A stretch of 64,000 bases of DNA from Adineta ricciae (taxonomy: Eukaryota; Rotifera; Eurotatoria; Adinetida; Adinetidae). The position numbers and the translations under genes were made by a program. Positions 11,757 to 22,609 of the stretch are shown piece after piece. Within the stretch, counting starts at the first letter, position 1, and every line of letters starts with the position of its first letter. The notes beneath the pieces are model-generated. The model did not search any database. It had not been told where the DNA came from and worked only from the letters and a program-made list of their open reading frames with translations. The DNA lies in assembly GCA_905250025.1 (NCBI GenBank), contig CAJNOJ010000267.1, positions 62,001 to 126,000 on the forward strand, written 5' to 3'.

Positions 11757-14593
11757 ACAGTAACGGCGTAAATACCGGATGCATCGATAAAATTAACTTT
11801 AGCTGTGACACTAATGCGTTGATTTTGATATTGGNTATATTTCTGGGAAGCATTTTTCGGACGCGTTGCATAAGTAAGATAGGCGTTATAAATCTGATGA
11901 CATTCGCGACGAGCGACCGAAACGAATTGATGGTAACTGTTTATATCTTGGCGATCGTCGTCATCTTCGATTAACATGACAGTAACGGCGTAAATACCGA
12001 ATGCATCGATAAAATTAACTTTAGCTGTGACACTAATGCGTTGATTTTGATATTGGCATAAGTCACCGTAATTTGATGGTGGACAAAAGCATTGAAATTT
12101 CGAAGAACGATTGCTCGACCACAGTGTGACATATAAACCAAGGTTGCAACGCCATGGCCACGTACGATCAGAAGGTTCGCTTATGGTATATTTCGTAAAA
12201 TCTGGTGCGACATGTTCGAATATTCTGTTTGTAGATGGAGCATGTACTGCTGGAGCTCCAAAGGAAAACTTCGGCCTGGGCAACGAACTACGATAACAGA
12301 TAGTTTCTCTCATATCGGAGCAAGTGGATTTTTCACACTTGAAGCAAGGTTCGTAACTATTCTCACAAAAATCTTCATCATCACCAAACGAACAATCTAT
12401 ATTTGCATCGCATATCTTCGATCGTCCAATGCATTTGTTACCATTCCAACAACGAAATCCATTATACCACCCGATTTGTGAAAGATCGCTGCGACAATGA
12501 CGAAGTTCATCTGCTGAACCAAGACAGTCGATATAATCGTCATTAACTCGACTTGCTGGCAAACACATGATCGTACGATTCTGTGGAGATACACACGCCA
12601 GTGAACTTAATGGACATAGTTGTCGCTCTGTACAATTATATTCATCTTCTCCATTGGGGCAACTCCAAAAGCCATCGCATCGTGTATACATATTATTACA
12701 GGGCCATCGATCACATTCCGTTTCATCCGTGTGATTTTCCCCATTGATTAGCACTGGGAACATCTGGATATGTCGATCGCACATTTGGTAGAATTCGATG
12801 GCGTCAACACGAATCGAACTTCGTCGGGGGCATATATCACGAGGGTTCAATACACCATAGCATCTATTTTCATTACCACATCGAAAACGTAATATGTCAT
12901 CGATTAAACAGCTGCGCTCGTATTCTTCTTCGTCATCATTCAGGTAACAATCTGATATACTATCGAGTATTCGATGAATTGATATGCATTTGGTTGAGTT
13001 CTTGCAACAGTATAATAACGAGTTGCCTGAATCTTTGTTGTGCTTACTTCCAGTTGAACATCTACGAAAATACGGTTCCATAATACTAATAAGGGACGAC
13101 CACTGTTCAGATTGTAACTTAGTGAAGTTCAAATCGATATCACGGGTTGAGCGACAGGTATAGTTTTCATGATGAAACGTCGGCGTTAGAAAATTGCACA
13201 GCTCTTGATCATAGCATATATGCTCAGGCAGAAGAATTCGACTGGTGTTCACCTTTGAGGTATCATTGAGAAGATATAGAAAACGCACGTGCCCAAAGAG
13301 TATTGGAACAACTGGGAATGAAGTAATATTATCACATGTTTGCAGATTAAGCGTGATATTTGATAATCGAATGATTTCATGACAAGATATTCCATTAACT
13401 TTGTCAAGTATTTTAGTTAAACAAACCATCGTCATCCAGCAAGTAAATGATAAATTGCCTTGCATACTGATCAACTTATGAAAGAAAACATGTCGCATAC
13501 TGAGACAGGTTTCATAATCTCTGACGCATCGTCCATCTCCGCAGCTAAACCGTCTTTTGTTCGATAAACAGATTCGTTCTTCATGTTCAAATATATTTGG
13601 ATAATCAAAATCGTCTGGATAATCAACTGATCCGCTAGGTAAATCCGAGGCATCGAGACATTGTGCAGAATCATCTTCCACAAATTCTTTTGCAATGCAC
13701 AATCCGTTACGGCATCGATATTCATCCTGACCACATGTGTTGATTTCTAATTCAAAACAATGTTCTTCATCGGCGCCTCCATCAACACAATCAATTCGTC
13801 CGTCGCATATCTCACGCCAATCCAAACACACATGTGGACTACCGCGNACTGATCCGCTAGGTAAATCCGAGGCATCGAGACATTGTGCAGAATCATCTTC
13901 CACAAATTCTTTTGCAATGCACAATCCGTTACGGCATCGATATTCATCCTGACCACATGTGTTGATTTCTAATTCAAAACAATGTTCTTCATCGGCGCCT
14001 CCATCAACACAATCAATTCGTCCGTCGCATATCTCACGCCAATCCAAACACACATGTGGACTACCGCGGTCACATTCTATATGTACATAACATGATCCGT
14101 AAGCAACTGTATCCGGAGGAGACAGAAAGTATTTTCTTTTGAATGTCTTCTTCAGGATACTTCCAAGCTCATATGTTGTTCCCATTCCGAATGAGTATTG
14201 ACAATAAGACCCAAACCATGGTTTTGTACAATTAAAAAATAATTCCTTCGACAGAAGCGAATCATGAGTATGATCTAGATAATACTGATAGCGTTCAGCT
14301 TGATCGATCGAAGCTGACCATGAAAGAAGATCTTGCGTAGTAATACTCAATTCACGTAATTGATCAAATGTGAAATTTCCAAGAATTGTATCAGGACTTA
14401 CTTCAGTCTTATCTGGTGATTCAAGACAATATTCAGTTTTTTCAAATATAAGAAATATCTTCTGAGCATAGTAATACAAACAATTAATTTGAGCACTGTT
14501 CAAGTCCAAGGCATGATCCGTATTGTACAAATTATATTGAGCTTTTCCCACGGCGCAGAGGAACAAATTCAATAACAAATTATGCAGCAGCAT
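10404..14593 (-). CDS. LDLa/EGF-headed 7TM receptor, N-terminal and middle part, composite of three contigs
   Basis: An uninterrupted frame crosses the Ns at 11835 and 13847, each followed by a 221-base repeat. The start is the ATG at 14593 with a signal peptide (LLLNLFLCAVGKAQ); an earlier in-frame GTG is not used. Reading inward there are two adjacent LDLa-type modules (CDGRIDCVDGGADEEHC; CGQDEYRCRNGLC), further LDLa-like modules near 12720-12365 (CDGFWSCPNGEDEYNC; CDANIDCSFGDDEDFC), and EGF-like modules from about 12095 down to 10560. Many N-glycosylation sequons are present. Collapsing the duplicated joins and adding the 8209 copy gives a single-exon receptor of about 1,530 residues. Bases 10404-11756 duplicate 9050-10402. 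The gene is divergent from the 372-residue gene at 15120. Confidence 0.75.
11614..12056. repeat. 221-base repeat around the N at 11835
   Basis: Bases 11614-11834 match 11836-12056. One substitution was noted (GGATGCATCG against GAATGCATCG). The repeat length is the same as at the joins at 4603 and 13847. Confidence 0.9.
13626..14068. repeat. 221-base repeat around the N at 13847
   Basis: Bases 13626-13846 match 13848-14068 and look identical by eye. The scaffold reading therefore contains the second LDLa pair of the receptor twice. Confidence 0.9.
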
Positions 14594-15119
14594 TTCCACT
14601 CGGGCTCTCTGCTATAAATGAGAGCGAGATTACCGCTTTTAAAATGTATGAGGAGTATCATTTTTTACAAAAAAAAAATAGTATTATCTACGTTCTCGTT
14701 TGAAAATAAATACTGTAATTCTAAATACATCCGATAAAAAGCAAGACAGATGGTTTTTCAGAACTACAACAAGAAAAAACTTTAGCTTTGCTTCAATTCC
14801 TCGGCTCTTCAAATCTTGTGCTGTTAATGAAATAATGTTCGAAAAATGGAAGCATCGTAGCGGTTGTAAAGAGTGAGACGATTACCGCATGACTCAAGTC
14901 ATCTCTCGGAAGTAAATGACGAGAATTGTACAAGAAACATGTAATGACGAAGGAAATAAAAAGCATCGCATGACTCATTCCAAAAAAATGCTGCAACGTT
15001 ATATGCCGCATAAAAGTGAAGAATTGCAACAGAAAGGTAGATAAGGCGTCCTTTTCTCTATAAATACTTCTAAAATGTTGCATTGATACTGGCAGAATAA
15101 TCGTGATTTTCTTAGAAGA
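14594..15119 (+). promoter_or_regulatory. Divergent intergenic region with TATA box for the 372-residue gene
   Basis: TATAAATA at 15059-15066 lies 54 bases before the ATG at 15120, and the same element lies at 19936-19943 before the copy at 19997. The region separates two divergently transcribed genes. A minus-strand open frame here (14793-15143) is broken by deletions in the second copy and is taken as noncoding. Confidence 0.6.
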
Positions 15120-16238
15120 ATGGACAGTCCAATCTTTCGTCAATGGCTAGAATGGGAGGCTCGAGTGCAGGAATGGTTAAATCAATCAGAAGACTGCGTA
15201 GAATTTATGGGCACAACGCCAGTTGATCGATTAATGTTAACTATTCTGACCGTGAAATACCATATTTTGTATCGTGATATGGATGAAGAAAATCGATCGG
15301 CGACTGCGAATCATGGAGCTGAGCGCATAGCTACCATTAGACTTTTCAAGACCAAACCAACTGATGTGAACGAGAAGGACGAACGTCATCGAGACAGAGA
15401 GAAGATATTCGATAATCTCACGGGACGTTTACTTACTCCGCAACAGGTTATCACTGAAACATCCGTTGAATGGCAAGAATTTAACGAACTATGCGACTGG
15501 CACGGTATCGCATTTGTAGAGCGATTTCGATACTCTCTGCATCAATTTATATCGGACCTGATATCTACAAATGCATTGTATCAAGAATTGATTAGAAAAC
15601 CACGTGCAGTTTCTCCAGTAAAGGAAATCAACAATGAAGTTTACAATGCGAAAAAGGAAGGTGTAGCTTTCATTAGTGTTGACATCAAATCAGCCAATTT
15701 TGGTATGCTTCAATACATTGGCGCTATAGATCCTCAAATCTATCCGACCTGGTCTGACTTTTTGCTTCCGTTTGTTGGAGCAAAGAAGTTGTTTGTTGAA
15801 AACAAAAAGTTACGTCAGTTTTGCCTAGGAAAGCTACCACAATATTATAAACTAGAGGCTCTATGGAAACAATATACCGGAACTATTTATCGCACGGTAC
15901 TCTGCAATTGTTTCGATGAAAAAGAGGTCGACTTACGATGCGTGGCCCTATCTGGTGATGAGATCGTTTTTCAACTTGATCCGTCCATGAAAAACAACGA
16001 CGTGATTGATTTCGTCGACTATATTCGAAACCGACTAGTTAAAGAAAGTCCTATAGTCAAATTTTCCGTTCAGGCATACCGTATACAAGCGTTCCATTGG
16101 AGAGAAAAGCATTTATGTTTCGCCCGTATGTTTATTGGGGAAAGTGAAAAACAGTTCGATTTAAAATGTGTGCCCGATAGATCAAAAAATTACGAAACAG
16201 CTTATCAAGATTTTTGTTCGCTTCTCAACGATTCATGA
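15120..16238 (+). CDS. Unrecognised 372-residue protein with polymerase-palm-like motifs
   Basis: A single-exon gene preceded by a TATA box and followed by AATAAA near 16250. No signal peptide or membrane segment is seen. I do not recognise a named family. Two stretches resemble the palm motifs of template-directed polymerases: FISVDIKSANF at about 184-194 (like motif A, Asp188) and a hydrophobic-SGDE-hydrophobic hairpin at about 278-284 (like motif C). A helical segment lies between them and a FARMFIGESEKQFDLK strand-turn after them. The spacing of about 90 residues is plausible for a palm, but the similarity is short and could be chance. Charged residues dominate 80-125. The 3' end converges on the PAN/discoidin-like gene, with only 34 bases between stop codons. 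The second copy is at 19997-21115. Confidence 0.65.
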   Translation: MDSPIFRQWLEWEARVQEWLNQSEDCVEFMGTTPVDRLMLTILTVKYHILYRDMDEENRSATANHGAERIATIRLFKTKPTDVNEKDERHRDREKIFDNLTGRLLTPQQVITETSVEWQEFNELCDWHGIAFVERFRYSLHQFISDLISTNALYQELIRKPRAVSPVKEINNEVYNAKKEGVAFISVDIKSANFGMLQYIGAIDPQIYPTWSDFLLPFVGAKKLFVENKKLRQFCLGKLPQYYKLEALWKQYTGTIYRTVLCNCFDEKEVDLRCVALSGDEIVFQLDPSMKNNDVIDFVDYIRNRLVKESPIVKFSVQAYRIQAFHWREKHLCFARMFIGESEKQFDLKCVPDRSKNYETAYQDFCSLLNDS

Positions 16239-16272
16239 CATTTTTACGCCAATAAAAAATGTTTTCATATAA

Positions 16273-17186
16273 CTAAGTCAGAAAATTCACTTCAGAATAC
16301 TCAACGCAAGTGTCGACAGATCGTTTTGCAGTTACTAGAAGGCGGTAACTTGAAAACCATAGAGAATTTTCAGTTGTTTGAAGTTCACCGCACATACTTC
16401 GACCGGGAACAGTAGTAAGTCCTGTACTACCATTATAAATTAACGTCCAACTAGTTCCTAAAGTTAGAGCGGCACCAGCTAGATTGCTTCCTTCAATTGT
16501 AATTGTTAAGGGATCGCGAGCTGCTCTGAAATGACCTGCACATATACGAAATGCACGAAGAAGATACGGCCCATTTTTGAATGTGATGTAAAATCCGGTG
16601 TTTTTACCACAAGAAAGATCCCAAGTAGAATAGTTACACACGCCGTAGCTACTATAGCTACTATTACTAATGTTATCAAAAACAGACGAGGGTGTTTCAG
16701 AGGGATAGAAGTTTCCCTGTCCATAGCCAGAATATGAAGCTAGACTATTACTTCCAGCCGTCGTGTTCCATATTGCATATACCGTTTCATTCATTGTACT
16801 GAACACTGTCGAGGCTAGAAACAAATGAGAAACGAGTGCATTTATCTTGGAATAGTCGTTGACATGATACCTTGAATACTTTTATTCTTGAAACTCATCA
16901 CAATAGAATTCGTATCTGCTGTCGCCAGATTTAGTTGACCTTGACGTAATTCAGCCGAAAAAAGAACACAATTCTGAGCATACCCATTGTAGTAAACTGT
17001 AATGCACATGAAATCCATTATGCACTCACAAACGCAGGCATTCGATGTGTTGACGGAGGATATGTTCGCAAGCATAAAATGAATATCAATTGGATCAAAT
17101 TTTGCATTTTTATACACAGACATTGCTGCTGCCGATACAAGCGATAGGCGACAAATAAAAAGAAAACCTTTGATGATAATCAACAT
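16273..17186 (-). CDS. Secreted PAN/apple plus discoidin-like protein, two exons
   Basis: Exon 1 (17186-16871) starts at an ATG giving a strong signal peptide (LIIIKGFLFICRLSLVSAAA). A cysteine-rich PAN/apple-like segment follows, with CVCECIMDFMC, a Tyr-rich strand and a further Cys in NCVLFSAEL. A 56-base GT-AG intron leads to exon 2 (16814-16273), about 180 residues with a discoidin/F5-8-type-C look: YPSETPSSVFDN, FYITFKNGPYLLRAFRIC, DPLTITIEGSN, GTSWTLIYNGSTGL and a closing SYRLLVTAKR strand with paired Cys. Several N-glycosylation sequons are present. Such folds usually bind glycans or lipids outside the cell; that role is inferred. The start is chosen because upstream frame differs between the two copies. 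Confidence 0.7.
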
Positions 17187-17735
17187 ATTCGGAAATGAGT
17201 GCAAAACTTTTTTTTATTATTTCCTTGAACCCATCAAGAATTTTCAAGTGAGGAAAATAATAAAACCTTCAATTCATGTGCCCTATCTCTCAACAAAAAA
17301 AAGAAGAAGTGCAATTGTCGAGTATTCCATATCTCCGCAAATTCTGAGTCTTATGAGTTTCTGATATTTATACTTTTTTTATTCTTGAGCTAAATATACA
17401 AAAAATTTTTACTCTTAACTCATTTAAATGACATTTCGATGAGTGCATGAAAAAAATGTGACTGATAGAAGAACGAAAAAAGTCAGTTGTTATTATTCTT
17501 TTCTCATGTTGAGAAGAGAGTGTAAAATGAAACCTTTTCATGGGCTTTTTCGTGTGCTATGAAGCATGATAGCACGTTCTTACCGCATATAAACACTGGT
17601 TCTCTTGCTTTTGTAATCGTATGTGTACTTATGCAGCGTATAAAGGTCGTGTCCATGAATCAGTGAAGAGAAAACGAGTGCATTCAACGCATATACTACT
17701 CACTCAAATACAGGAGATTCATCATACATTCAGAT
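17187..17735 (+). promoter_or_regulatory. Divergent promoter region with TATA box for the ART-TPR gene
   Basis: About 550 bases lie between the minus-strand PAN gene and the plus-strand ART gene. TATAAAGG at 17639-17646 is conserved as 22513-22520 upstream of the second copy, about 97 bases before each ATG, so an untranslated leader of about 65 bases is likely. A tract of near-identical sequence shared by both copies runs through the whole interval. Nothing else was recognised. Confidence 0.55.
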
Positions 17736-18780
17736 ATGGATAAATCCAATGGGGTAGAAAAGACAGAGGAATCTTTGAATAGTGGTAAAGCTGGACTGGT
17801 ACATCCATCAGTAGGTGGTGAAAATATAGTTCTAGTTTGGTTGGATACGGCGATTGATGAGAAGAGTGTTGATTATGTCAACACTATGAAACAATTCAAG
17901 TGTATCGCTGATGATGTGAAAACGTTCACTAAAGATGAACCGTGTATTCAATTTATGCAAAATGCTACGAATAGTAGGATCTGCCTGATCACATCCGATT
18001 CGTTTGGTCAACGAATTTTACCTTATATTCATGGTATGTCTCAAGTGGATACAATTTTAATATTCAGTCACAACAAACAATTGTACGAGGAATGGACGAA
18101 GAAATATGCGAAATTTAAGGGTGTTTTCTCCGAATTGTCATCCATATGTGAAGCATTACAAGCCGCAGTTCAACAATGCGGACAATATTTAATACCGATT
18201 AGTATATTCAATGAAGACGTTGCTGTTGGGCCAGAGACAATTTTCAATCGAATAGATTCATCTTTCATTCACATTCAAGTACTTAAAGAAGTGTTATCAA
18301 CCATTGACTTCGGTGAACTTCATCTGGAAGAATTCGTTAATCATTGCCTTGATTTATATGCTGAAAATACCGACGAGCTAGAAAACGTCCATCAATTTCA
18401 CCGAGATTATTATAGTAAACGAGCAATATGGTGGTATACTCAGGAATCGTTCCTATATAGAATGCTTCATCGTGCGCTGCGATCATTGGATGCAAGTACA
18501 ATTGTTCGTTTGGGTTTTTTCATCGATGATTTGTCTCGTGATATTCAACGTTTACATTCCGAACAATCGGAGAATCCAGATTCTGATCAAAAGACCATTA
18601 TTCTGTACCGTGGACACGGCCTCTCGATCGGAAATTTTGATCGATTGAGTAAACTGAGAGACGGTTATATTTCATTTAACGATTTCTTACTCACAAGTAA
18701 AAACCGTGAAACTGCTTTTGATTTTGTACAACAAACTGCGGCAAATCCCGATTTCGTGGCGATTCTGTTTGTAATGACGG
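17736..18780 (+). CDS. ADP-ribosyltransferase-TPR protein, 5' fragment (first copy)
   Basis: Codes residues 1 to about 348 of the protein described in full at 22610-25171: the N-terminal region and the first part of the ART domain, including the YRG arginine (about 292). It is cut at the N at 18781. The sequence that follows the N is the receptor gene on the other strand, so nothing downstream belongs to it. Confidence 0.85.
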
Positions 18781-18781
18781 N

Positions 18782-19526
18782 CTGATCCGCTAGGTAAGTC
18801 CGAGGCATCGAGACATTGTGCGTAATCATCTTTCACAAATTCTTTTGCGATGCACAATCCGTTACGGCATCGATATTCATCCTGACCACATGTGTTGATT
18901 TCTAATTCAAAACAATGTTCTTCATCGGCGCCTCCATCAACACAATCAATTCGTCCGTCGCATATCTCACGCCAATCCAAACACACATGTGGACTACCGC
19001 GATCACATTCTATATATACATAACATGATCCGTAAGCAACTGTATCCGGAGGAGAAAGAAAGTATTTTTTTCTGAACGTCGTCTTTAGAATACTTTCAAG
19101 CCCATACGTTGTTCCTATTCCGAATGAGTATTGACAATAAGACCCAAACCATGGTTTTGTACAATTAAAAAATAATTCCTTCGATAGAGGCGAATCATGG
19201 GTATGATCTAGATAATCTTGATAGCGTTCAGCTTGATCGATCGAAGCTGACCATGAAAGAAGATCTTGCGTAGTAATACTCAATTCTCGTAGTTGATCAA
19301 ATGTGAAATTTCCAAGAATTGTATCAGGGCTTACTTCAGTCTTATCTGGTGATTCAAGACAATATTCAGTTTTTTCAAATATAAGAAATATCTTCTGAGC
19401 ATAGTAATGCAAACAATTAATTCGAGCACTGTTCAGGTCCAAGGCATGATCCGTATTGTACAAATTATATCGAGCTTTTCCCACGGAGCAGAGGAATAAA
19501 TTCAACAACAAATTATGCAGCAGCAT
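18782..19526 (-). CDS. LDLa/EGF 7TM receptor, 5' fragment (second copy)
   Basis: Contains the ATG at 19526, the signal peptide, the N-terminal region and the first two LDLa-like modules of the receptor, cut at 18782 by the N at 18781. Substitutions against 13848-14593 are mostly conservative (for example KDDYAQC for EDDSAQC). The frame is intact, so this copy is not obviously decayed. Confidence 0.85.
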
Positions 19527-19996
19527 TTACTCGAGTTCTCTGCTTGTAGAATGTGTGAGGAATATCATTTTTTTACAAAAAAAATAGTATTATCTACGTT
19601 CTCGTTTGAAAATAAATACTGTAATTCTAAATACATCCGATAAAAAGCAAGACAGATGGTTTTTCCGAACTACAGCAAGAAAAAACTTTAGCTTTGCTTC
19701 CATTCCTCGGCTCTTCAGATCTTGTGCTGTTAATGACATAATGTTCGAAAAATGGAAACATCGTGGCGGTTGTAAAGAGTGAGACGAGTATCACATGACT
19801 CAATTCCTCTCTCGGAAGTAAATGACGAAGGAAATAAAAAGCATCGCATGAGTCATTCCAAACAAATACTGCAACGATCTATGACACGTAAAAGTGAAGA
19901 ATGACGACAGAAAGTAAACAGGGCGTCTTTTTCTCTATAAATACTTGTAAAATGCTTCATTGGTACTAGCAGAATAATCACGATTTAAAAAACAAA
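19527..19996 (+). promoter_or_regulatory. Divergent intergenic region, second copy, with TATA box
   Basis: Corresponds to 14594-15119 but is shorter by several deletions. TATAAATA at 19936-19943 stands 54 bases before the ATG at 19997. Confidence 0.55.
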
Positions 19997-21115
19997 ATGG
20001 ATAGTCCAATATTTCGTCAATGGCTAGAATGGGAAGCTCGAGTACAGGAATGGTTAAATCAATCAGAAGACTGCGTAGAATTCATCGGTACAACGCCAGT
20101 TGATCGATTAATGTTAACTATTCTGACCGTGAAATACCATATTCTGTATCGTGATATGGATGAAGAAAATCGATCGGCGACTGCGAATCATGGAGCTGAG
20201 CGCATAGCTACCATTAGACTTTTCAAGACCAAATCAACTGATGTGAACGAGAAGGACGAACGTCATCGAGACAGAGAGAAGATATTCGATAATCTCACGG
20301 GACGTTTACTTACTCCGCAACAGGTTATCACTGAAACATCCGTTGAATGGCAAGAATTTAACGAACTATGCGACTGGCACGGTATCGCATTTATAGAGCG
20401 ATTTCGATACTCTCTACATCAATTTATATCGGACTTGATATCGACAAATGCGTTGTATCAAGAATTGATTAGAAAACCACGTGCAGTTTCTTCAGTAAAG
20501 GAAGTCAACAATGAAGTTTACAATGCGAAAAAGGAAGGCGTAACTTTCATTAGTGTTGACATCAAATCAGCCAATTTTGGTATGCTTCAATATATTGGTG
20601 CTATAGATCCTCAGATCTATCCGACCTGGTCTGACTTTTTGCTTCCGTTTGTTGGAGCAAGGAAGTTGTTTGTTGAAAACAAAAAGTTACGCCAGTTTTG
20701 CCTAGGAAAGTTACCACAATATTATAAACTAGAGGCTCTATGGAAACAGTATACCGGAACTATTTATCGCACGGTACTCTGCAACTGTTTCGATGAAAAA
20801 GAGGTCGATTTACGATGCGTGGCCCTATCTGGTGATGAGGTCGTTTTTCAACTTGATCCGTCCATGAAAAACAACGACGTGATTGATTTCGTCGACTATA
20901 TTCGAAACCGACTTGCTAAAGAAAGTCCTATAGTCAAATTTGCCGTCCAGGCATACCGTATGCAAACGTTCCATTGGAGAAAAAAGCATTTATGTTTCGC
21001 TCGTATGTTTATTGGGGAAAGTGAAAAACAATTCGATTTGAAATGTGTGCCTGATAGATCAAAAAATTACGAAACAGCTTATCAAGATTTTTGTTCGCTT
21101 CTCAAAGATTCATAA
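19997..21115 (+). CDS. Unrecognised 372-residue palm-like protein (second copy)
   Basis: Same length as 15120-16238 with about fifteen amino-acid changes, mostly conservative. The VDIKSANF and SGDE motifs are unchanged. The Ile after SGDE becomes Val, which keeps the hydrophobic character expected of a beta-hairpin. Conservation of frame and length in both copies indicates a real gene. The stop is 34 bases from the convergent PAN/discoidin-like gene. Confidence 0.65.
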   Translation: MDSPIFRQWLEWEARVQEWLNQSEDCVEFIGTTPVDRLMLTILTVKYHILYRDMDEENRSATANHGAERIATIRLFKTKSTDVNEKDERHRDREKIFDNLTGRLLTPQQVITETSVEWQEFNELCDWHGIAFIERFRYSLHQFISDLISTNALYQELIRKPRAVSSVKEVNNEVYNAKKEGVTFISVDIKSANFGMLQYIGAIDPQIYPTWSDFLLPFVGARKLFVENKKLRQFCLGKLPQYYKLEALWKQYTGTIYRTVLCNCFDEKEVDLRCVALSGDEVVFQLDPSMKNNDVIDFVDYIRNRLAKESPIVKFAVQAYRMQTFHWRKKHLCFARMFIGESEKQFDLKCVPDRSKNYETAYQDFCSLLKDS

Positions 21116-21149
21116 CATTTTTACGCCAATAAAAAACGTTTTCATATAA

Positions 21150-22063
21150 CTAAGCCAGAAAATTCACTTCAGAATACTCAACACAAGTGTCGACAGATCG
21201 TTTTGCAGTTACCAAAAGGCGGTAACTTGAAAACCATAGAGAATTTCCAGTTGTTCGAAGTTCACCGCACATACTTCGACCGGGATCAGTAGTAAGTCCT
21301 GTACTGCCATTATAAATTAACGTCCAACTAGTGCCTAAAGTTAGAGCAGCACCAGCTAGATTGCTTCCTTCAATTGTGATTGTTAAGGGATCGCGAGATG
21401 CTCTGTAGTGACCTGCACATATACGAAACGCACGAAGAAGATACGGCGCATTTTTGAATGTGATGTAAAATCCGGTGTTTGTACCACACGAAAGATCCCA
21501 AGTAGAATAGTTACACACGCCGTAGCTACTATAGCTACTATTACCAATGTTATCAAAAACAGACGATGGTGTTTCAGAGGGATAGAAGTTTCCCTGTTCA
21601 TAACCAGAATATGAAGCTAAACTATTACTTCCAGCCGTTGTGTTCCATATTGCATATACCGTTTTATTCATTGTACTGAACACTGTCGAGGCTAGAAACA
21701 AATGAGAAACGAGTGCATTCAGCTTGGAATAGTCGTTGACGTGATACCTTGAATACTTTTATTCTTGAAACTCATCACAATAGAATTCGTATCTGTTGTC
21801 GCTAGATTTAATTGACCTTGTCGTAATTCAGCCGAAAAAAGAACGCAATTCTGAGCATACCCATTGTAGTAAACTGTAATGCACATGAAATCCATTATGC
21901 ACGCACAAACACAAGCATTCGATGTGTTGACTGAGGATATGTTCGCAAGCATAAAATGAATATCAATTGGATAGAATTTTGCATTTTTATACACAGACAT
22001 TACTGCTGCCAATACAAGCGATAGGCGACAAATCAGAAGAAGACCTTTGATGATAATCAACAT
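21150..22063 (-). CDS. Secreted PAN/apple plus discoidin-like protein (second copy)
   Basis: Exons 22063-21748 and 21691-21150 with a 56-base intron in the same position and phase as the first copy. The signal peptide, the apple-like cysteines (CVCACIMDFMC) and the exon 2 strands are retained. Asn and Thr changes alter two or three potential glycosylation sites. Both copies have intact frames. Confidence 0.7.
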
Positions 22064-22609
22064 ATTCAAAAATGAGTGCAAAGCATTTTTTATTATTTCC
22101 TTGAACTCATCAAAAATTTTCAAGTGAGGAAAATAATGAAACCTTCAATTCATGTGTCATTTCTCTCAACAACAAAAAAAAGAAGTGTAATTGTCGAGTA
22201 TTCCATCTCTCCGCAGATACTGAGTCTTATGAGTTTCCGATATTTATACTTTTCATTATTGAGCTAAATATACAAAAAGCTTTTACTCTTAACTCATTTA
22301 AATGACATTTCGATGAATGCATGAAAAAAATGTGATTGATAGAAGAACGAAAAAAGTTAGTTGTTATTATTCTTTTCTCATGTTGAGAAGAGAGTGTAAA
22401 ATGAAACCTTCTCATGGGCTTTTTCGTGTGCTATGAAGCATGATAGCACGTTCTTACCGCATATCGACACTGGTTCTCTTGCTTTTGTAATAGTATGTGT
22501 ACTAATGCGACGTATAAAGGTCGTGTCCATGAATCAGTGAAGAGAAAACGAGTGCATTTAACGCATATACTACTCACTCAAATACAGGAGATTCATCATA
22601 CATTCAGAT
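22064..22609 (+). promoter_or_regulatory. Divergent promoter region, second copy, with TATA box
   Basis: TATAAAGG at 22513-22520 stands 97 bases before the ATG of the full-length ART-TPR gene. The surrounding leader is nearly identical to 17640-17735. Confidence 0.55.

Larger units (their letters stand above)
13849..18780. repeat. 4.9-kb segment, first copy of a direct duplication
   Basis: Collinear with 18782-23654 (4,932 against 4,873 bases). It carries the receptor 5' end, the 372-residue gene, the PAN/discoidin-like gene and the ART 5' part. The copies differ by scattered substitutions and by small indels, mainly between genes. The start of the second copy sits exactly at the N at 18781. 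Confidence 0.9.

Noticed and set aside
13737..13956. Open frames on both strands spanning the N at 13847
   Set aside because: They are shadows of the duplicated LDLa part of the receptor and contain the join itself.
14793..15143. Minus-strand frame of 116 codons with hydrophobic segments
   Set aside because: The matching region at 19690-19990 has frame-breaking deletions, and the frame overlaps the start of the 372-residue gene.
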